From: Niveispirillum sp. SYP-B3756
Lineage (GTDB): Bacteria; Pseudomonadota; Alphaproteobacteria; Azospirillales; Azospirillaceae
Direction: 5' to 3'
Assembly (NCBI RefSeq): GCF_009495745.1
Contig: NZ_WIDQ01000011.1
Span: 1 to 64,000 of the forward strand
Length of the DNA stretch: 64,000 nucleotides
Under the pieces are notes generated by a model, which was not told the origin of the DNA, made no database searches, and saw only the letters and a program-made list of their open reading frames with translations. Made by a program: the position numbers and the translations under genes. Below, piece by piece: positions 25,990 to 34,120 of this stretch. The stretch's first letter is position 1; every line of letters starts with the position of its first letter.

Positions 25990-26364
25990 TTACAGGGAGG
26001 CGGTGGGGTTGCTTTTGCGGCGAACCATTTTACCGCGGCCGCCCGGCACCTCCGCCATGAAAATCACCAGATTGAGGCTGCCGGCAATCACCTCCACGAA
26101 CTTGTCGCCCGTGCTGGGCAGCCGCACCTTGCGTTCGATGCAGAAATTCACCAGCGATGCCGCCAGTTCGGCGGCAGACCGTTGGATGGGGGTGCGCTTG
26201 CCGTCATTATCTTCAATCACCAGAGTGGCAGAGACTGGCTCTTCAACCAGTTCCAGCGCCACCACCTGACCGACCGGAATGGGCAGCCGCTGTTTGCGCA
26301 TCAGGTCGATGATGGCCTGGATGGATTCCCGCTCGGTAAAACCCAGGGTGCGCATTTCCTTCAT
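25990..26364 (-). CDS. conserved-looking protein of unknown function
   Basis: I do not recognise this 124-residue protein. It is soluble, with an N-terminal helix (ESIQAIIDLMRKQRLPIP), a beta-rich centre (VVALELVEEPVSATLVIEDND), a helix ending in an NFCIERKVRLP turn, a hydrophobic strand (VEVIAGSLNLVIFMAEV) and a basic tail (GGRGKMVRRKS). The start is ATG 26364 with aggag 8 bases upstream. It overlaps the Rieske oxygenase stop by 4 bases (ATGA), so the two are translationally coupled and may act together, for example as a small subunit or substrate-binding partner. It is neither a ferredoxin nor a reductase: it has a single cysteine and no nucleotide-binding motif. Confidence 0.7.
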   Translation of the reverse strand: MKEMRTLGFTERESIQAIIDLMRKQRLPIPVGQVVALELVEEPVSATLVIEDNDGKRTPIQRSAAELAASLVNFCIERKVRLPSTGDKFVEVIAGSLNLVIFMAEVPGGRGKMVRRKSNPTASL

Positions 26365-27512
26365 ATCCGGTTCTCCTGCCGCTCTTCATCCGCAGGGTGC
26401 GATGGCGGCGTGCCGGATGCAAGTCTGTGCGTATTTTTCAGCGCCAGCAGGGTCTGGTGGAACTGCATCAACCGATCCTCATTGGCGCCCAGCAGGGCTG
26501 GGCGGTCGGCACTGGCGGTGCCGATCTGCACCTCCGCCGCGATGGCGCGATCTTCCCCCAGCAGGGTTTCGTTCAGCGCGGTCAGGTGGTTTTCCACCGC
26601 CGTGCGGGCGGCCCCTTGTTTGCCGCCCAGCGCCAGACAGAGGCGGTAGCGCAGAGTGAAACGGCCGGGGCCGGTCGGCTCATAAGTCTGGACGGAGATC
26701 AGGCGGCCGGCAGTGATGCCGATGGCCAGATTGGGGAACAGGTGCAGATGGACATAATGGTCCAGCCCCGGCACGGCCAGCAGCCCCAGCCGCTTGCCCA
26801 CTCCTTCCCACCAGCGCAGCGCCTCTGCCCGCATCCCGGCATGGCCGATGGAATGCGGGCGCTGATACTCCACCCGCCAGCTGCCATCGACCACACTGCG
26901 GAAGCTTTCCGGGTGGACCGCATCGACGTGATAGACCTCCAGCACATTTTCGATACCGATCTTCCAGTCGGCGGCCCAGGGCTGGGCCACCTGGCTGAAG
27001 GCGGGGCCGAACCCGTCGGACAGGCGTTGCAGCAATTCCCCATGCGGGGCCACCGCATCGGCCAGCGATGGCCCCTCGGCGGCGATGCGGACAAAGATGA
27101 GACGGCCGATCCGGTCCAGCGCGAAACGTTTCAGGGCCAGCCCCTGCTTGGCGGCGCGGTCCAGGCCGAAACAATCCGCGTTGCCGGGAATGCCCAGCGG
27201 CACGCCTTCCCGATCATAGGCCCAGCCATGATAGGGGCAGCGCAGCCCGCTATCCTGCCCAGCCTCTGCCACCTTCAGCCGGGCGAATCGATGGGTGCAG
27301 ACATTGCGGAAGGCGCGCAGATCGCCATCCATATTGATCACCAGCACCGGTTCCCCGGCGATCTGCCGGGTCAGAAAACGGCCGGGCTCCGCCAGTTCCT
27401 CCGCAAAGCCGACAAACTGCCAGTGACGGGCAAAGATACCGGCCTGTTCGGCGGCATGAAGGCCCGGGTCCAGGTAATCGGCGGGGTGGAGCAGGGCGGG
27501 TTTGGCGATCAT
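26361..27512 (-). CDS. Rieske non-heme iron oxygenase, alpha subunit-like
   Basis: The 383-residue protein has an N-terminal Rieske domain with 2Fe-2S ligands C72-T-H74 and C92-P-Y-H95 (CTHR and CPYHGW). A C-terminal catalytic domain holds the mononuclear iron site in ENVLEVYHVDAVHP (H195, H200). This is the layout of ring-hydroxylating and choline/betaine-type oxygenases. No ferredoxin reductase or beta subunit is adjacent, so electrons must come from elsewhere. The start ATG 27512 begins the family-like segment HPADYLDPGLHAAEQAGIF. Substrate unknown. It is coupled to the unknown protein downstream and divergent from a TPR-glycosyltransferase. Confidence 0.87.
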   Translation of the reverse strand: MIAKPALLHPADYLDPGLHAAEQAGIFARHWQFVGFAEELAEPGRFLTRQIAGEPVLVINMDGDLRAFRNVCTHRFARLKVAEAGQDSGLRCPYHGWAYDREGVPLGIPGNADCFGLDRAAKQGLALKRFALDRIGRLIFVRIAAEGPSLADAVAPHGELLQRLSDGFGPAFSQVAQPWAADWKIGIENVLEVYHVDAVHPESFRSVVDGSWRVEYQRPHSIGHAGMRAEALRWWEGVGKRLGLLAVPGLDHYVHLHLFPNLAIGITAGRLISVQTYEPTGPGRFTLRYRLCLALGGKQGAARTAVENHLTALNETLLGEDRAIAAEVQIGTASADRPALLGANEDRLMQFHQTLLALKNTHRLASGTPPSHPADEERQENRI

Positions 27513-27639
27513 GCGCGGGTGGCCCCCGAAAGGCGGCCCAACGGCAACTGCCGGGCCTGTCCCGCCGGGATATCCTGCCCGGATGTGGGGTGCAAGCAAC
27601 CCTTGCATCGGGCGGCCGCGTTTGCGCACTCTGCAGCTC

Positions 27640-29076
27640 ATGAACGCTGCATCCCCCGCCAATATCCAATCCGTTCTGGACCATCTTGATGCCGGCCGAC
27701 CCGACCAGGCGGAGGCGGCTTTGGCCGGCCTGCTGGGGGAGGGGGCGCCGGCCCCCCTCTGGGGGTTGGGCGGGGTGGTGGCGGCAGGGTTGGGCCGGTA
27801 TCGGCTGGCGGCTGACCGCTTCGCCCAGGCCCTGCGGCTGGCCCCAGACCAGCCCAACCACAGCGCCAATCTGGCGGGTGCCCTGGTGAAGCTGGGCCGG
27901 CTGGCCGACGCCGAACAGTTGTTGCGCCAACTGCTGGAAAAGCATCCCGGTCATCCGGCAGCGGCGGCGACGCTGGGGGCGGCCCTGCATGGCCAGGGCC
28001 GTTTCGCCCAGGCCCGCGCCTTTCTGGAACAATCGCTGGCCCTGCGGCCCGACGATCCGGCCCTGCTGGTCAGTCTGGGCACGGTGGCCAAGGATCTGGG
28101 CGACCTGTCAACGGCGATCCACCATCTGCAAAGGGCGGTGACGCTGGCGCCGGGCGATGCCACGGCGCGGTGGAATCTGGCCGTCGCCCTGCTGACCGCC
28201 GGCCGCTGGCGGGAGGCGTGGCCGTTGGTGGAAGCGCGCCGCCACCACCCGGATTACGCCCTTGCCAGCCATGCTGGCCCCGCCTGGACTGGCCAGCCCC
28301 TGACAGGGCGTACCCTGCTGGTCCATGCCGAACAGGGGCGGGGTGATGTGCTGCAACTGGCCCGGCTGCTGCCGGTGGTGGCGGCCTGGGGCGCGCGGCT
28401 GGTGGTGGAATGCCAGCCGGAACTGGCCCGCCTGATGGCGCGGGTGCCCGGCGTGGCCCAGGTGGTGCCGCGCGGCACGCCCGTGCCCGCCTATGATGTG
28501 CAATGCGTGATGATGAGCCTGTGTGGCCCGCTGGGGGTGGAGGCGGACAAGGTGCCGGGCCCCGACATCTGGTTGTCAGCGGACCCGGCGGAACAGGCCG
28601 CCTGGGCTGAAAGGCTGGAAGGGCCGGGTCTGCGGGTCGGCCTGTGCTGGGCGGGCCAGCCCGCCAACCCGGTGGATGCGCGCCGGTCGCTGGCCCTGGC
28701 GGCGCTGCATCCACTGGCGGCGGTGCCGGGGGTGCGCTTTGTCTGCCTGCAACAGGGACCGGCGGCGGCCCAGGCGGCGGACTGGCCGGGCGGGATGGTT
28801 CAGGCCGACCTGCCGGATTTTGCCGCCACGGCGGCGCTGGTGGCCAATCTGGATCTGGTGATCAGTGTCGATACCGCCGTGGCCCATCTGGCGGGCGGGC
28901 TGGGCCGGCCGGTCTGGTTGCTGAACCGCTTTGATGGCTGCTGGCGCTGGCTGAAGGACAGGCCGGATTGCGGCTGGTATCCCGGCCTGCGCCAGTTCCG
29001 CCAGCGCGTGGCGGGGGACTGGTCCTATCCCGTTTCCCTGCTGGCTGCCCGGCTGCGGGCACAGGCCAGCCGATAG
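27640..29076 (+). CDS. single-module TPR-glycosyltransferase
   Basis: The 478-residue protein has about four to five TPR units in residues 5-185, then a GT-B-like domain. The domain has the same landmarks as the giant protein at 5514-10451: TGQPLTGRTLLVHAEQGRGD, VGLCWAGQPANP, and a C-terminal DTAVAHLAGGLGRPVWLL near residue 411. The His in AVAHLAG is intact here, unlike in all three modules of the giant. Such enzymes (FlmG-type) combine acceptor-protein binding by TPRs with sugar transfer. ATG 27640 was chosen because it begins the TPR region. Nearby pseG and pseH-like genes support a role in protein or flagellin glycosylation. Confidence 0.78.
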   Translation: MNAASPANIQSVLDHLDAGRPDQAEAALAGLLGEGAPAPLWGLGGVVAAGLGRYRLAADRFAQALRLAPDQPNHSANLAGALVKLGRLADAEQLLRQLLEKHPGHPAAAATLGAALHGQGRFAQARAFLEQSLALRPDDPALLVSLGTVAKDLGDLSTAIHHLQRAVTLAPGDATARWNLAVALLTAGRWREAWPLVEARRHHPDYALASHAGPAWTGQPLTGRTLLVHAEQGRGDVLQLARLLPVVAAWGARLVVECQPELARLMARVPGVAQVVPRGTPVPAYDVQCVMMSLCGPLGVEADKVPGPDIWLSADPAEQAAWAERLEGPGLRVGLCWAGQPANPVDARRSLALAALHPLAAVPGVRFVCLQQGPAAAQAADWPGGMVQADLPDFAATAALVANLDLVISVDTAVAHLAGGLGRPVWLLNRFDGCWRWLKDRPDCGWYPGLRQFRQRVAGDWSYPVSLLAARLRAQASR

Positions 29077-29109
29077 CCGTTACCACCCTGAGACGATAGC
29101 GCTTTGCCC

Positions 29110-29655
29110 ATGATGACGCCCGTAACCTTCACCCCCCCGCAGCAGCAGACCATCACCCTGCGCCCCGCCGCCCATCCGGGCGATGTGGACCGGGTGGTGC
29201 AACTTGGCAACCAGATTCATCAGGATCATCAGGAACATCCGGACGTGTTTCACAGCCGCTTCACCCTGTTCCCGCAGGGGCTTTGGCTGGCGGAACGGGA
29301 GGATGGGCGCTTGCTGGGCTATGCCGTTTCCCACCCGCTGGCGCTGAATGCCAGTGTGCCGCTGGATATGGTGCTGACCGGTCCGCTGGCGCGCGATGTG
29401 CTGTATATCCACGATGTCGCCACCGACCCCGCCGCGCGCGGCCTGGGGTTGGGGGAAAGGCTGCTGGACCGGCTGATCGCCGTGGCAAAGGCGGAGGGGA
29501 TTGGCCAACTGGCACTGACGGCGCTGGATGGGCTGGCCCCCTATTGGGGGCGCTTCGGCTTTGTGGAAACGGATGTGCCGGCGCTGCGGGCCAAGCTGGC
29601 CTCCTACGGTCCTGGTGCGGCCTATATGTTGCGGGCTTTATACCAATCCACCTAA
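29110..29655 (+). CDS. GNAT family N-acetyltransferase
   Basis: The 181-residue protein has the acetyl-CoA-binding GNAT core: strand and loop DVATDPAARGLGLGERLLDRL (R/Q-x-x-G-x-G/A motif), then AVAKAEGIGQLALTAL and YWGRFGFVETD. It lies 33 bases after the TPR-glycosyltransferase, on the same strand, so it is probably cotranscribed. The substrate could be an amino-sugar or a protein N-terminus; the sequence does not decide. The start could be ATG 29110 or 29113. Its stop codon is inside the following terminator stem. Confidence 0.78.
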   Translation: MMTPVTFTPPQQQTITLRPAAHPGDVDRVVQLGNQIHQDHQEHPDVFHSRFTLFPQGLWLAEREDGRLLGYAVSHPLALNASVPLDMVLTGPLARDVLYIHDVATDPAARGLGLGERLLDRLIAVAKAEGIGQLALTALDGLAPYWGRFGFVETDVPALRAKLASYGPGAAYMLRALYQST

Positions 29656-29678
29656 AGGTTGATCTTTAGGTGGATTGG
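29643..29678 (+). terminator. 15-bp hairpin overlapping GNAT stop
   Basis: The perfect stem ccaatccacctaaag (29643-29657) and its complement (29664-29678) enclose the 6-base loop gttgat. The acetyltransferase stop TAA (29653-29655) lies inside the 5' arm. There is no T tract. Confidence 0.7.
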
Positions 29679-29679
29679 A

Positions 29680-29793
29680 GGCCGGCGACTGCCGGCCCGC
29701 CGCACATGCGGCGCAAGCCAAGCTGCCGGAGGCAGCGCCCGGCGACTGAGGGAACCTGAAATCTCCCTGGATCGGTCACGATCAAGGGAGATT
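29680..29793. repeat. hairpin-dense intergenic element
   Basis: Four further stem-loops follow closely: ggccggc-gact-gccggcc (29680-29697), cgccgc-acat-gcggcg (29698-29713), gctgcc-gga-ggcagc (29722-29736), and aatctccct ... agggagatt (29760-29793, with an inner atcg-gtca-cgat). The motif ggcgactg occurs twice. The last hairpin spans the pseG stop. The arrangement looks like a palindromic intergenic repeat as well as a bidirectional terminator. No second copy was found in this window. Confidence 0.5.
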
Positions 29794-30855
29794 GATATAA
29801 GCGGCGATCCGGTCCAGCAGGGCGCGCGCCACGCGGGGGGCGCCCTGGCCGTCAATGCCGGCGATGCGGCGGGACAGGTCCGCCCGCGCCGGCAGATCAG
29901 CCCAGAGCCGCAAGCTGCTTTCCGTCACGGCGGCGGCGGCATCGGCCTTGTCCATCCCCCGCGCATCCAGCACGGCGGCCCAGCCGCGCGCGCTGGCATC
30001 GGCGGCGGCGGCGGCCTGATTATCCACCACGGCGACCAGCAGGCAGGGCGTGGCCAGGGCGGCCATTTCCGCCACCGTGCCGCCCCCGGCGGTAATCGCC
30101 AGCCCGCAGCCGGCGATCAGCCGGCCCATCTCCCGCGTATCCACATGCAAAGCCACGGCGGGAAAGCGCGCGGCGGCGGCCTGGCAACAGGCCAGCGCCG
30201 GATTACTGCCCCCCACCACCACATCCAGCCCCACACCTGGGGGCAGCAGCGGGGCCAGCCGCTTGATCACCGGCACGGTCAGCCCCGCCGGATCGGACCC
30301 GCCAAAGGTGACCAGTATTCGGTTTCGTTCCGCCAGGGCCGGCCGGGGGGCGCTGATCCGGTTGCGGATTTCCCGCCGGATCAATACATGCGCATCCCCC
30401 AGCAGCAGCCTTGCCCCCGGTGCCAGCCTGTCATAGGGCAGGGTGTGCGCCTGTGGCGACGGATTCCAGACCAGATCGGCGAACAGGGGCCGGTCGGCCA
30501 GATCATCCAGCGCCAGTACCGGCCCGCCCGCCTGCCGCATCGCCGCCCGCCAATCCGCATCCAGCCAGTAACTATCCACCACCAGGGCGTGGGCCCCGAT
30601 GCGATGATACAGCGCCAGCATCGTGGCCACGTCCTGGGCGGGGTCGATCAGGTGATGGGCGATACCGTCTGCGACCAGCCGGTCGCGCAGGGATGGGGTG
30701 ATGCGGCTGCCGCAAAAGGCCGCATCGGCCCCCAGCTCCCGCAACGCTTCGGCCAGCGCCAGACAGCGCATGACATGGCCGGTGCCGATGTCGGGCGCGG
30801 CATCGGCGCGGATCAGCACCAGGGCGGGGGGCGGCGGGGTGGCGGTCATGGACAT
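29782..30855 (-). CDS. pseG: UDP-2,4-diacetamido-2,4,6-trideoxy-altropyranose hydrolase
   Basis: PseG removes UDP to release 2,4-diacetamido-2,4,6-trideoxy-L-altrose, the fourth step of pseudaminic acid synthesis. The 357-residue GT-B-like hydrolase has the N-terminal signature DIGTGHVMRCLALAEAL (catalytic His H27). It also shows VTFGGSDPAGLT at the start of the second lobe and ITAGGGTVAEMAALATPCLL, the UDP-binding block shared with MurG/PseG. ATG 30855 gives MSMTATPPPP as the start; Met3 is an alternative. It is convergent with the GNAT gene and divergent from the PhyH-like operon (78 bases). Its pathway partners pseB/pseC lie 25 kb away. Confidence 0.88.
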   Translation of the reverse strand: MSMTATPPPPALVLIRADAAPDIGTGHVMRCLALAEALRELGADAAFCGSRITPSLRDRLVADGIAHHLIDPAQDVATMLALYHRIGAHALVVDSYWLDADWRAAMRQAGGPVLALDDLADRPLFADLVWNPSPQAHTLPYDRLAPGARLLLGDAHVLIRREIRNRISAPRPALAERNRILVTFGGSDPAGLTVPVIKRLAPLLPPGVGLDVVVGGSNPALACCQAAAARFPAVALHVDTREMGRLIAGCGLAITAGGGTVAEMAALATPCLLVAVVDNQAAAAADASARGWAAVLDARGMDKADAAAAVTESSLRLWADLPARADLSRRIAGIDGQGAPRVARALLDRIAAYINLP

Positions 30856-30933
30856 GGGCCCAGTATGGCCAGCGCCCAAGCCCTTGGAAAGGCTTTGCAT
30901 CGGGGGTGGGCGCGGGTGCATCCTGTGCCGGTC

Positions 30934-31842
30934 ATGGCCTTCACGATCCGCAACCGCACCCTGGAACAGATCGCCCGCCGCGCGCTGGCGGATTGGCGCA
31001 ACCTGCCCTATGACCTGCTGCCCTTGTCCGGCGGTCCGGCGCGGCGCTACTGGCTGGCCCGGCTGGCGGCCCTGGCCTGCCCGCGCAGCCCGCAAGCCCC
31101 GGATGATCCGCGCGCCCTGGCCCTGCTGGAACAGTTGGAAGATCGCGGCTGGACGGAGCCTTTGGGGCTGGTCAGCCCCGAACAGGCGGCGTTGATGCGC
31201 CAGGCCCTGCAGGCCCAGCCCTGCCACGATCCCTATCGCCCGCATCTGGGGGATTTCCCGCCCGATGCGGTGCCCAGCCCGGAAACCAACATGGGCTATT
31301 ACCGGGTTGACCAGTTGCTGGCCGTGCCGGGCCTGTTGGGGGTTTTCAATCATCCGCTGGTTTTGCGGGTGGCAGAGCTTTATCTGGGCTGCAAGCCCAC
31401 CATCGATAATATCGGCGGCTGGTGGTCCTTCGCCGGGCGGGATGCGGCCAAGGGCACGCAATGGTTCCACCGCGACTGGGACAATATCCGCGCCATCAAG
31501 CTGTTCATCTATCTGACCGATACCGGGCCGGAGGATGGCGCGTTTGAGTTTGTCGAAGCCTCCCACCGCGATGAACGGCTGGTGGAGATCAACCGGATGG
31601 ACGATGAAAAGGTGGCCCGCACCATGGCGGACCTGCCCCGGCGCCCCATCGCCGGTGCGGCGGGGGCGGTTTTCCTGGCCGATACGTTCGGCGTGCATCG
31701 TGGGCGGCTGCCGCGCGCACAATCCCGGCTGATGGTGACGGCGCAATATGGCATCTGGCGCACCCCCTTCACCCCGCAACAGCCGATATTGCCCCGCCAG
31801 CCAGGACTGGACCCCTATATCAACCGGGCGGTGATGCGATGA
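30934..31842 (+). CDS. phytanoyl-CoA dioxygenase-like (PhyH) protein
   Basis: The 302-residue protein has the 2OG-Fe(II) facial triad of PhyH enzymes: H179-x-D181 in WFHRDWDN and distal H255 in FGVHRGR, with R264 beyond it in RAQSRLMV. GGWWSFAGRD and the acidic GPEDGAFEFVEASH loop match PhyH family members in sugar or secondary-metabolite loci. It is the first gene of a coupled operon; its ATGA overlaps the FkbM gene. A hydroxylation or other oxidation of a glycan or lipid building block is plausible; the substrate is unknown. Confidence 0.78.
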   Translation: MAFTIRNRTLEQIARRALADWRNLPYDLLPLSGGPARRYWLARLAALACPRSPQAPDDPRALALLEQLEDRGWTEPLGLVSPEQAALMRQALQAQPCHDPYRPHLGDFPPDAVPSPETNMGYYRVDQLLAVPGLLGVFNHPLVLRVAELYLGCKPTIDNIGGWWSFAGRDAAKGTQWFHRDWDNIRAIKLFIYLTDTGPEDGAFEFVEASHRDERLVEINRMDDEKVARTMADLPRRPIAGAAGAVFLADTFGVHRGRLPRAQSRLMVTAQYGIWRTPFTPQQPILPRQPGLDPYINRAVMR

Positions 31843-33029
31843 AGGCCGCTGCCGCTGCCCTGGAGGCTGAACTGGCCCGCCGACTGGCCGCCTATCGGGC
31901 CGGCCGCGATTGGCGGGCGCTGGAGGAGCCGGCGGCCGCTGCCCTGGACCTGACGGGTCGCCCAGTGGCCCTGTTGGGGGCTGGATCGGTGCTGGCCCAA
32001 CCGTTTGTGGCGGCGGCCCTGGCGCGGCTGGATGTGCGGCTGCTGGTGGATAATGCCCGCATCGGCCAGACCATGGGCGGCCATGTCATGGCCGGTGATG
32101 CCGCCCTGGCGGCCCTGGCTGCTGCGACACCGGGGCTGATCGCCGTCACCTGTGCCGCCGGGGAAGGCGGCATGACGCATTTCACTGGGCTGGCCCACCG
32201 GCTGGGGCTGCCGGTGTTGGGCCTGTTCCAGGCGATGCGGCGGCTGGACCTGCACCATATTGCCGGCGATGTGGCCCTGATCGACCATGCCGATCCGGAT
32301 CGGCTGGTGACGGCCCTGGACCGCATCGCCGTCAAGGGCTGGTTCCAGGATGCGGCCAGCCGGGCCACCCTGGCCGGGCTGGCGCTCTATCGCCTGTCCT
32401 GGGATGATCGCTGGCTGGCAGGCTTGCGCGATCCGGGCGGGATATATTTTGGCAGCGATGCCCTGGATATAAGGCCGGATGAGGTGATGGTGGATGGGGG
32501 AGCGCATACGGGCGACAGTATCGCCGATCTGGCCCGCCATACCGGTGGGCGCTGGCGTTCCGTCCATGCGTTTGAACCCGATCCCGCCAATGCCGACAAG
32601 CTGGCCGCCGCCTGGGGCGGGCGGGCCGACGTGATATTGCACCGGATCGGCCTGTGGCGGCAGAGCGGGGAACTGCGCTTTAACGGGGCCGGCCAGTCCG
32701 GCAGCGCGCTGGCCGACGATGGTGACATGCTGGTGCCGGTGCGGGCGCTGGATGATCTGGATATCGGCCCGGTCAGCCTCATCAAGCTGGATGTGGAAGG
32801 GGCGGAAGCGGCGGCCTTGCAGGGGGCGGCGGCGACCATCCGCCGCCATCGCCCGAAACTGGCCTTGTCCGCCTATCACCGCGCCGGCGATCTGGCCGAT
32901 CTGCCGGCTTTGGTGGATGATATCCAGCCGGGTTATCGTTACCGCCTGCGCCACCATGGCGCGGCCTGGTTCGACAGTGTGATCTATGCCACCTGGGAAG
33001 GTGGCAGCGGGAAGGGGGACGGGCGATGA
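31839..33029 (+). CDS. FkbM family methyltransferase
   Basis: The 396-residue protein has a SAM-dependent methyltransferase domain in its C-terminal half: motif I VDGGAHTGDS near residue 218, FEPDPANADKL, and the FkbM hallmark IKLDVEGAEAAALQGA near 315. The N-terminal half holds a second Rossmann-like segment (PVALLGAGSVLAQPFV then LLVDNARIG), seen in longer FkbM proteins of polysaccharide clusters. FkbM enzymes O-methylate sugars or polyketides. It overlaps both neighbours by 4 bases, so the PhyH, FkbM and KAS III products are likely made in step. Confidence 0.82.
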   Translation: MKAAAAALEAELARRLAAYRAGRDWRALEEPAAAALDLTGRPVALLGAGSVLAQPFVAAALARLDVRLLVDNARIGQTMGGHVMAGDAALAALAAATPGLIAVTCAAGEGGMTHFTGLAHRLGLPVLGLFQAMRRLDLHHIAGDVALIDHADPDRLVTALDRIAVKGWFQDAASRATLAGLALYRLSWDDRWLAGLRDPGGIYFGSDALDIRPDEVMVDGGAHTGDSIADLARHTGGRWRSVHAFEPDPANADKLAAAWGGRADVILHRIGLWRQSGELRFNGAGQSGSALADDGDMLVPVRALDDLDIGPVSLIKLDVEGAEAAALQGAAATIRRHRPKLALSAYHRAGDLADLPALVDDIQPGYRYRLRHHGAAWFDSVIYATWEGGSGKGDGR

Positions 33030-34108
33030 AATCGGTCATCAATGGGGTGCGCATCGTCGGCATCCGCGCCGTGGTGCCGCGTGAACGCCATTCCTATGTC
33101 GAGGAGCCCGGCATCTTCACGGCGGAGGAGGCGCGCAAACTGCACGCCAGCATCGGCGTCTATGAAAGGCGTGTGCTGCCCCGGCCCTGGTGCGCATCCG
33201 ACATGTGCCGCGCGGCAGCGGAGGGGCTGTTGGCCCAACTGGGCTGGGATCCCGCCAGCGTGGATGTGCTGATCTTTGTCAGCCAGGACGGGGATTATGT
33301 GCTGCCGGTCACGGCGGCGGTGCTGCAGCACCATCTGGGCCTGTCGTCGGGTGCCGCCTGTTTTGATGTGACGCTGGGCTGTTCCGGCTTTGTCTATGGC
33401 CTCTGGATGGCGGGGCGGCTGCTGGGCGGGCAGGTGAAGCGGGCGCTGGTGCTGTGCGGCGACAATTCCACCCGCTATCTGCACCCGGAGGACAAGGCCA
33501 CCCTGCCGCTGTTTGGTGATGCCGGATCGGCCACGGCGCTGGAACTGGATGAAGGGGCAAGCCCGATCCGGGTGGCGCTGGGCACCGATGGGGCGGGGGC
33601 CAAGCATATTTTCGTGAAGGCTGGCGGCAAGCGTGACTGCCTGATCCCCAGCGATCCGCCCAAGTCAGAGGCGGAGATGCAGCGGCTTTACCGTGATGCC
33701 CGCCTGCAACTGAACGGGGCGGAGGTGTTCGCCTTCACCCTGCGTGCCGTGCCCGGTTTGCTGAAGGACGCATTGGCCGATGGCGGCATCACCACCGATG
33801 ATCTGGATTTCCTGGTGCCGCATCAGGCCAACAAGATGATGCTGGAACATATCCGCAAGAAGGTTGGTTGTGCGGCGGAGAAATACATCATTGATATGGA
33901 GAAATTCGGCAATACCAGCAGCGCCTCCATCCCGCTGGCCATCTGTTCCCGGCTGGGCGGGGAACTGGCGGCGGGGCGGAAAAAGCTGTTGATGGCGGGG
34001 TTTGGGGTGGGCTGGTCCTGGGGCACGGTGCTGGCCGATATCGGCCCCATCCCGGCCCCCACCCTGGCCGAACTGCCCGCTGATTATCCGGTGATGGAGG
34101 TGGGGTGA
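33026..34108 (+). CDS. 3-oxoacyl-ACP synthase III-like (FabH family)
   Basis: The 360-residue thiolase-fold enzyme has the KAS III triad Cys-His-Asn: C119 in LGCSGFVYGLWMA, H266 in LVPHQANKMM and N296 in KFGNTSSASIP. KAS III enzymes condense acyl-CoA with malonyl-ACP or transfer acyl groups. It is longer than housekeeping FabH (about 320 residues), and it sits between FkbM and DUF3445 genes rather than with fabD/plsX. That suggests a specialised acyl donor for a glycan or small molecule (inference). It is coupled to the FkbM gene by ATGA. Confidence 0.83.
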   Translation: MKSVINGVRIVGIRAVVPRERHSYVEEPGIFTAEEARKLHASIGVYERRVLPRPWCASDMCRAAAEGLLAQLGWDPASVDVLIFVSQDGDYVLPVTAAVLQHHLGLSSGAACFDVTLGCSGFVYGLWMAGRLLGGQVKRALVLCGDNSTRYLHPEDKATLPLFGDAGSATALELDEGASPIRVALGTDGAGAKHIFVKAGGKRDCLIPSDPPKSEAEMQRLYRDARLQLNGAEVFAFTLRAVPGLLKDALADGGITTDDLDFLVPHQANKMMLEHIRKKVGCAAEKYIIDMEKFGNTSSASIPLAICSRLGGELAAGRKKLLMAGFGVGWSWGTVLADIGPIPAPTLAELPADYPVMEVG

Positions 34109-34120
34109 GGGCTGCCCCCC

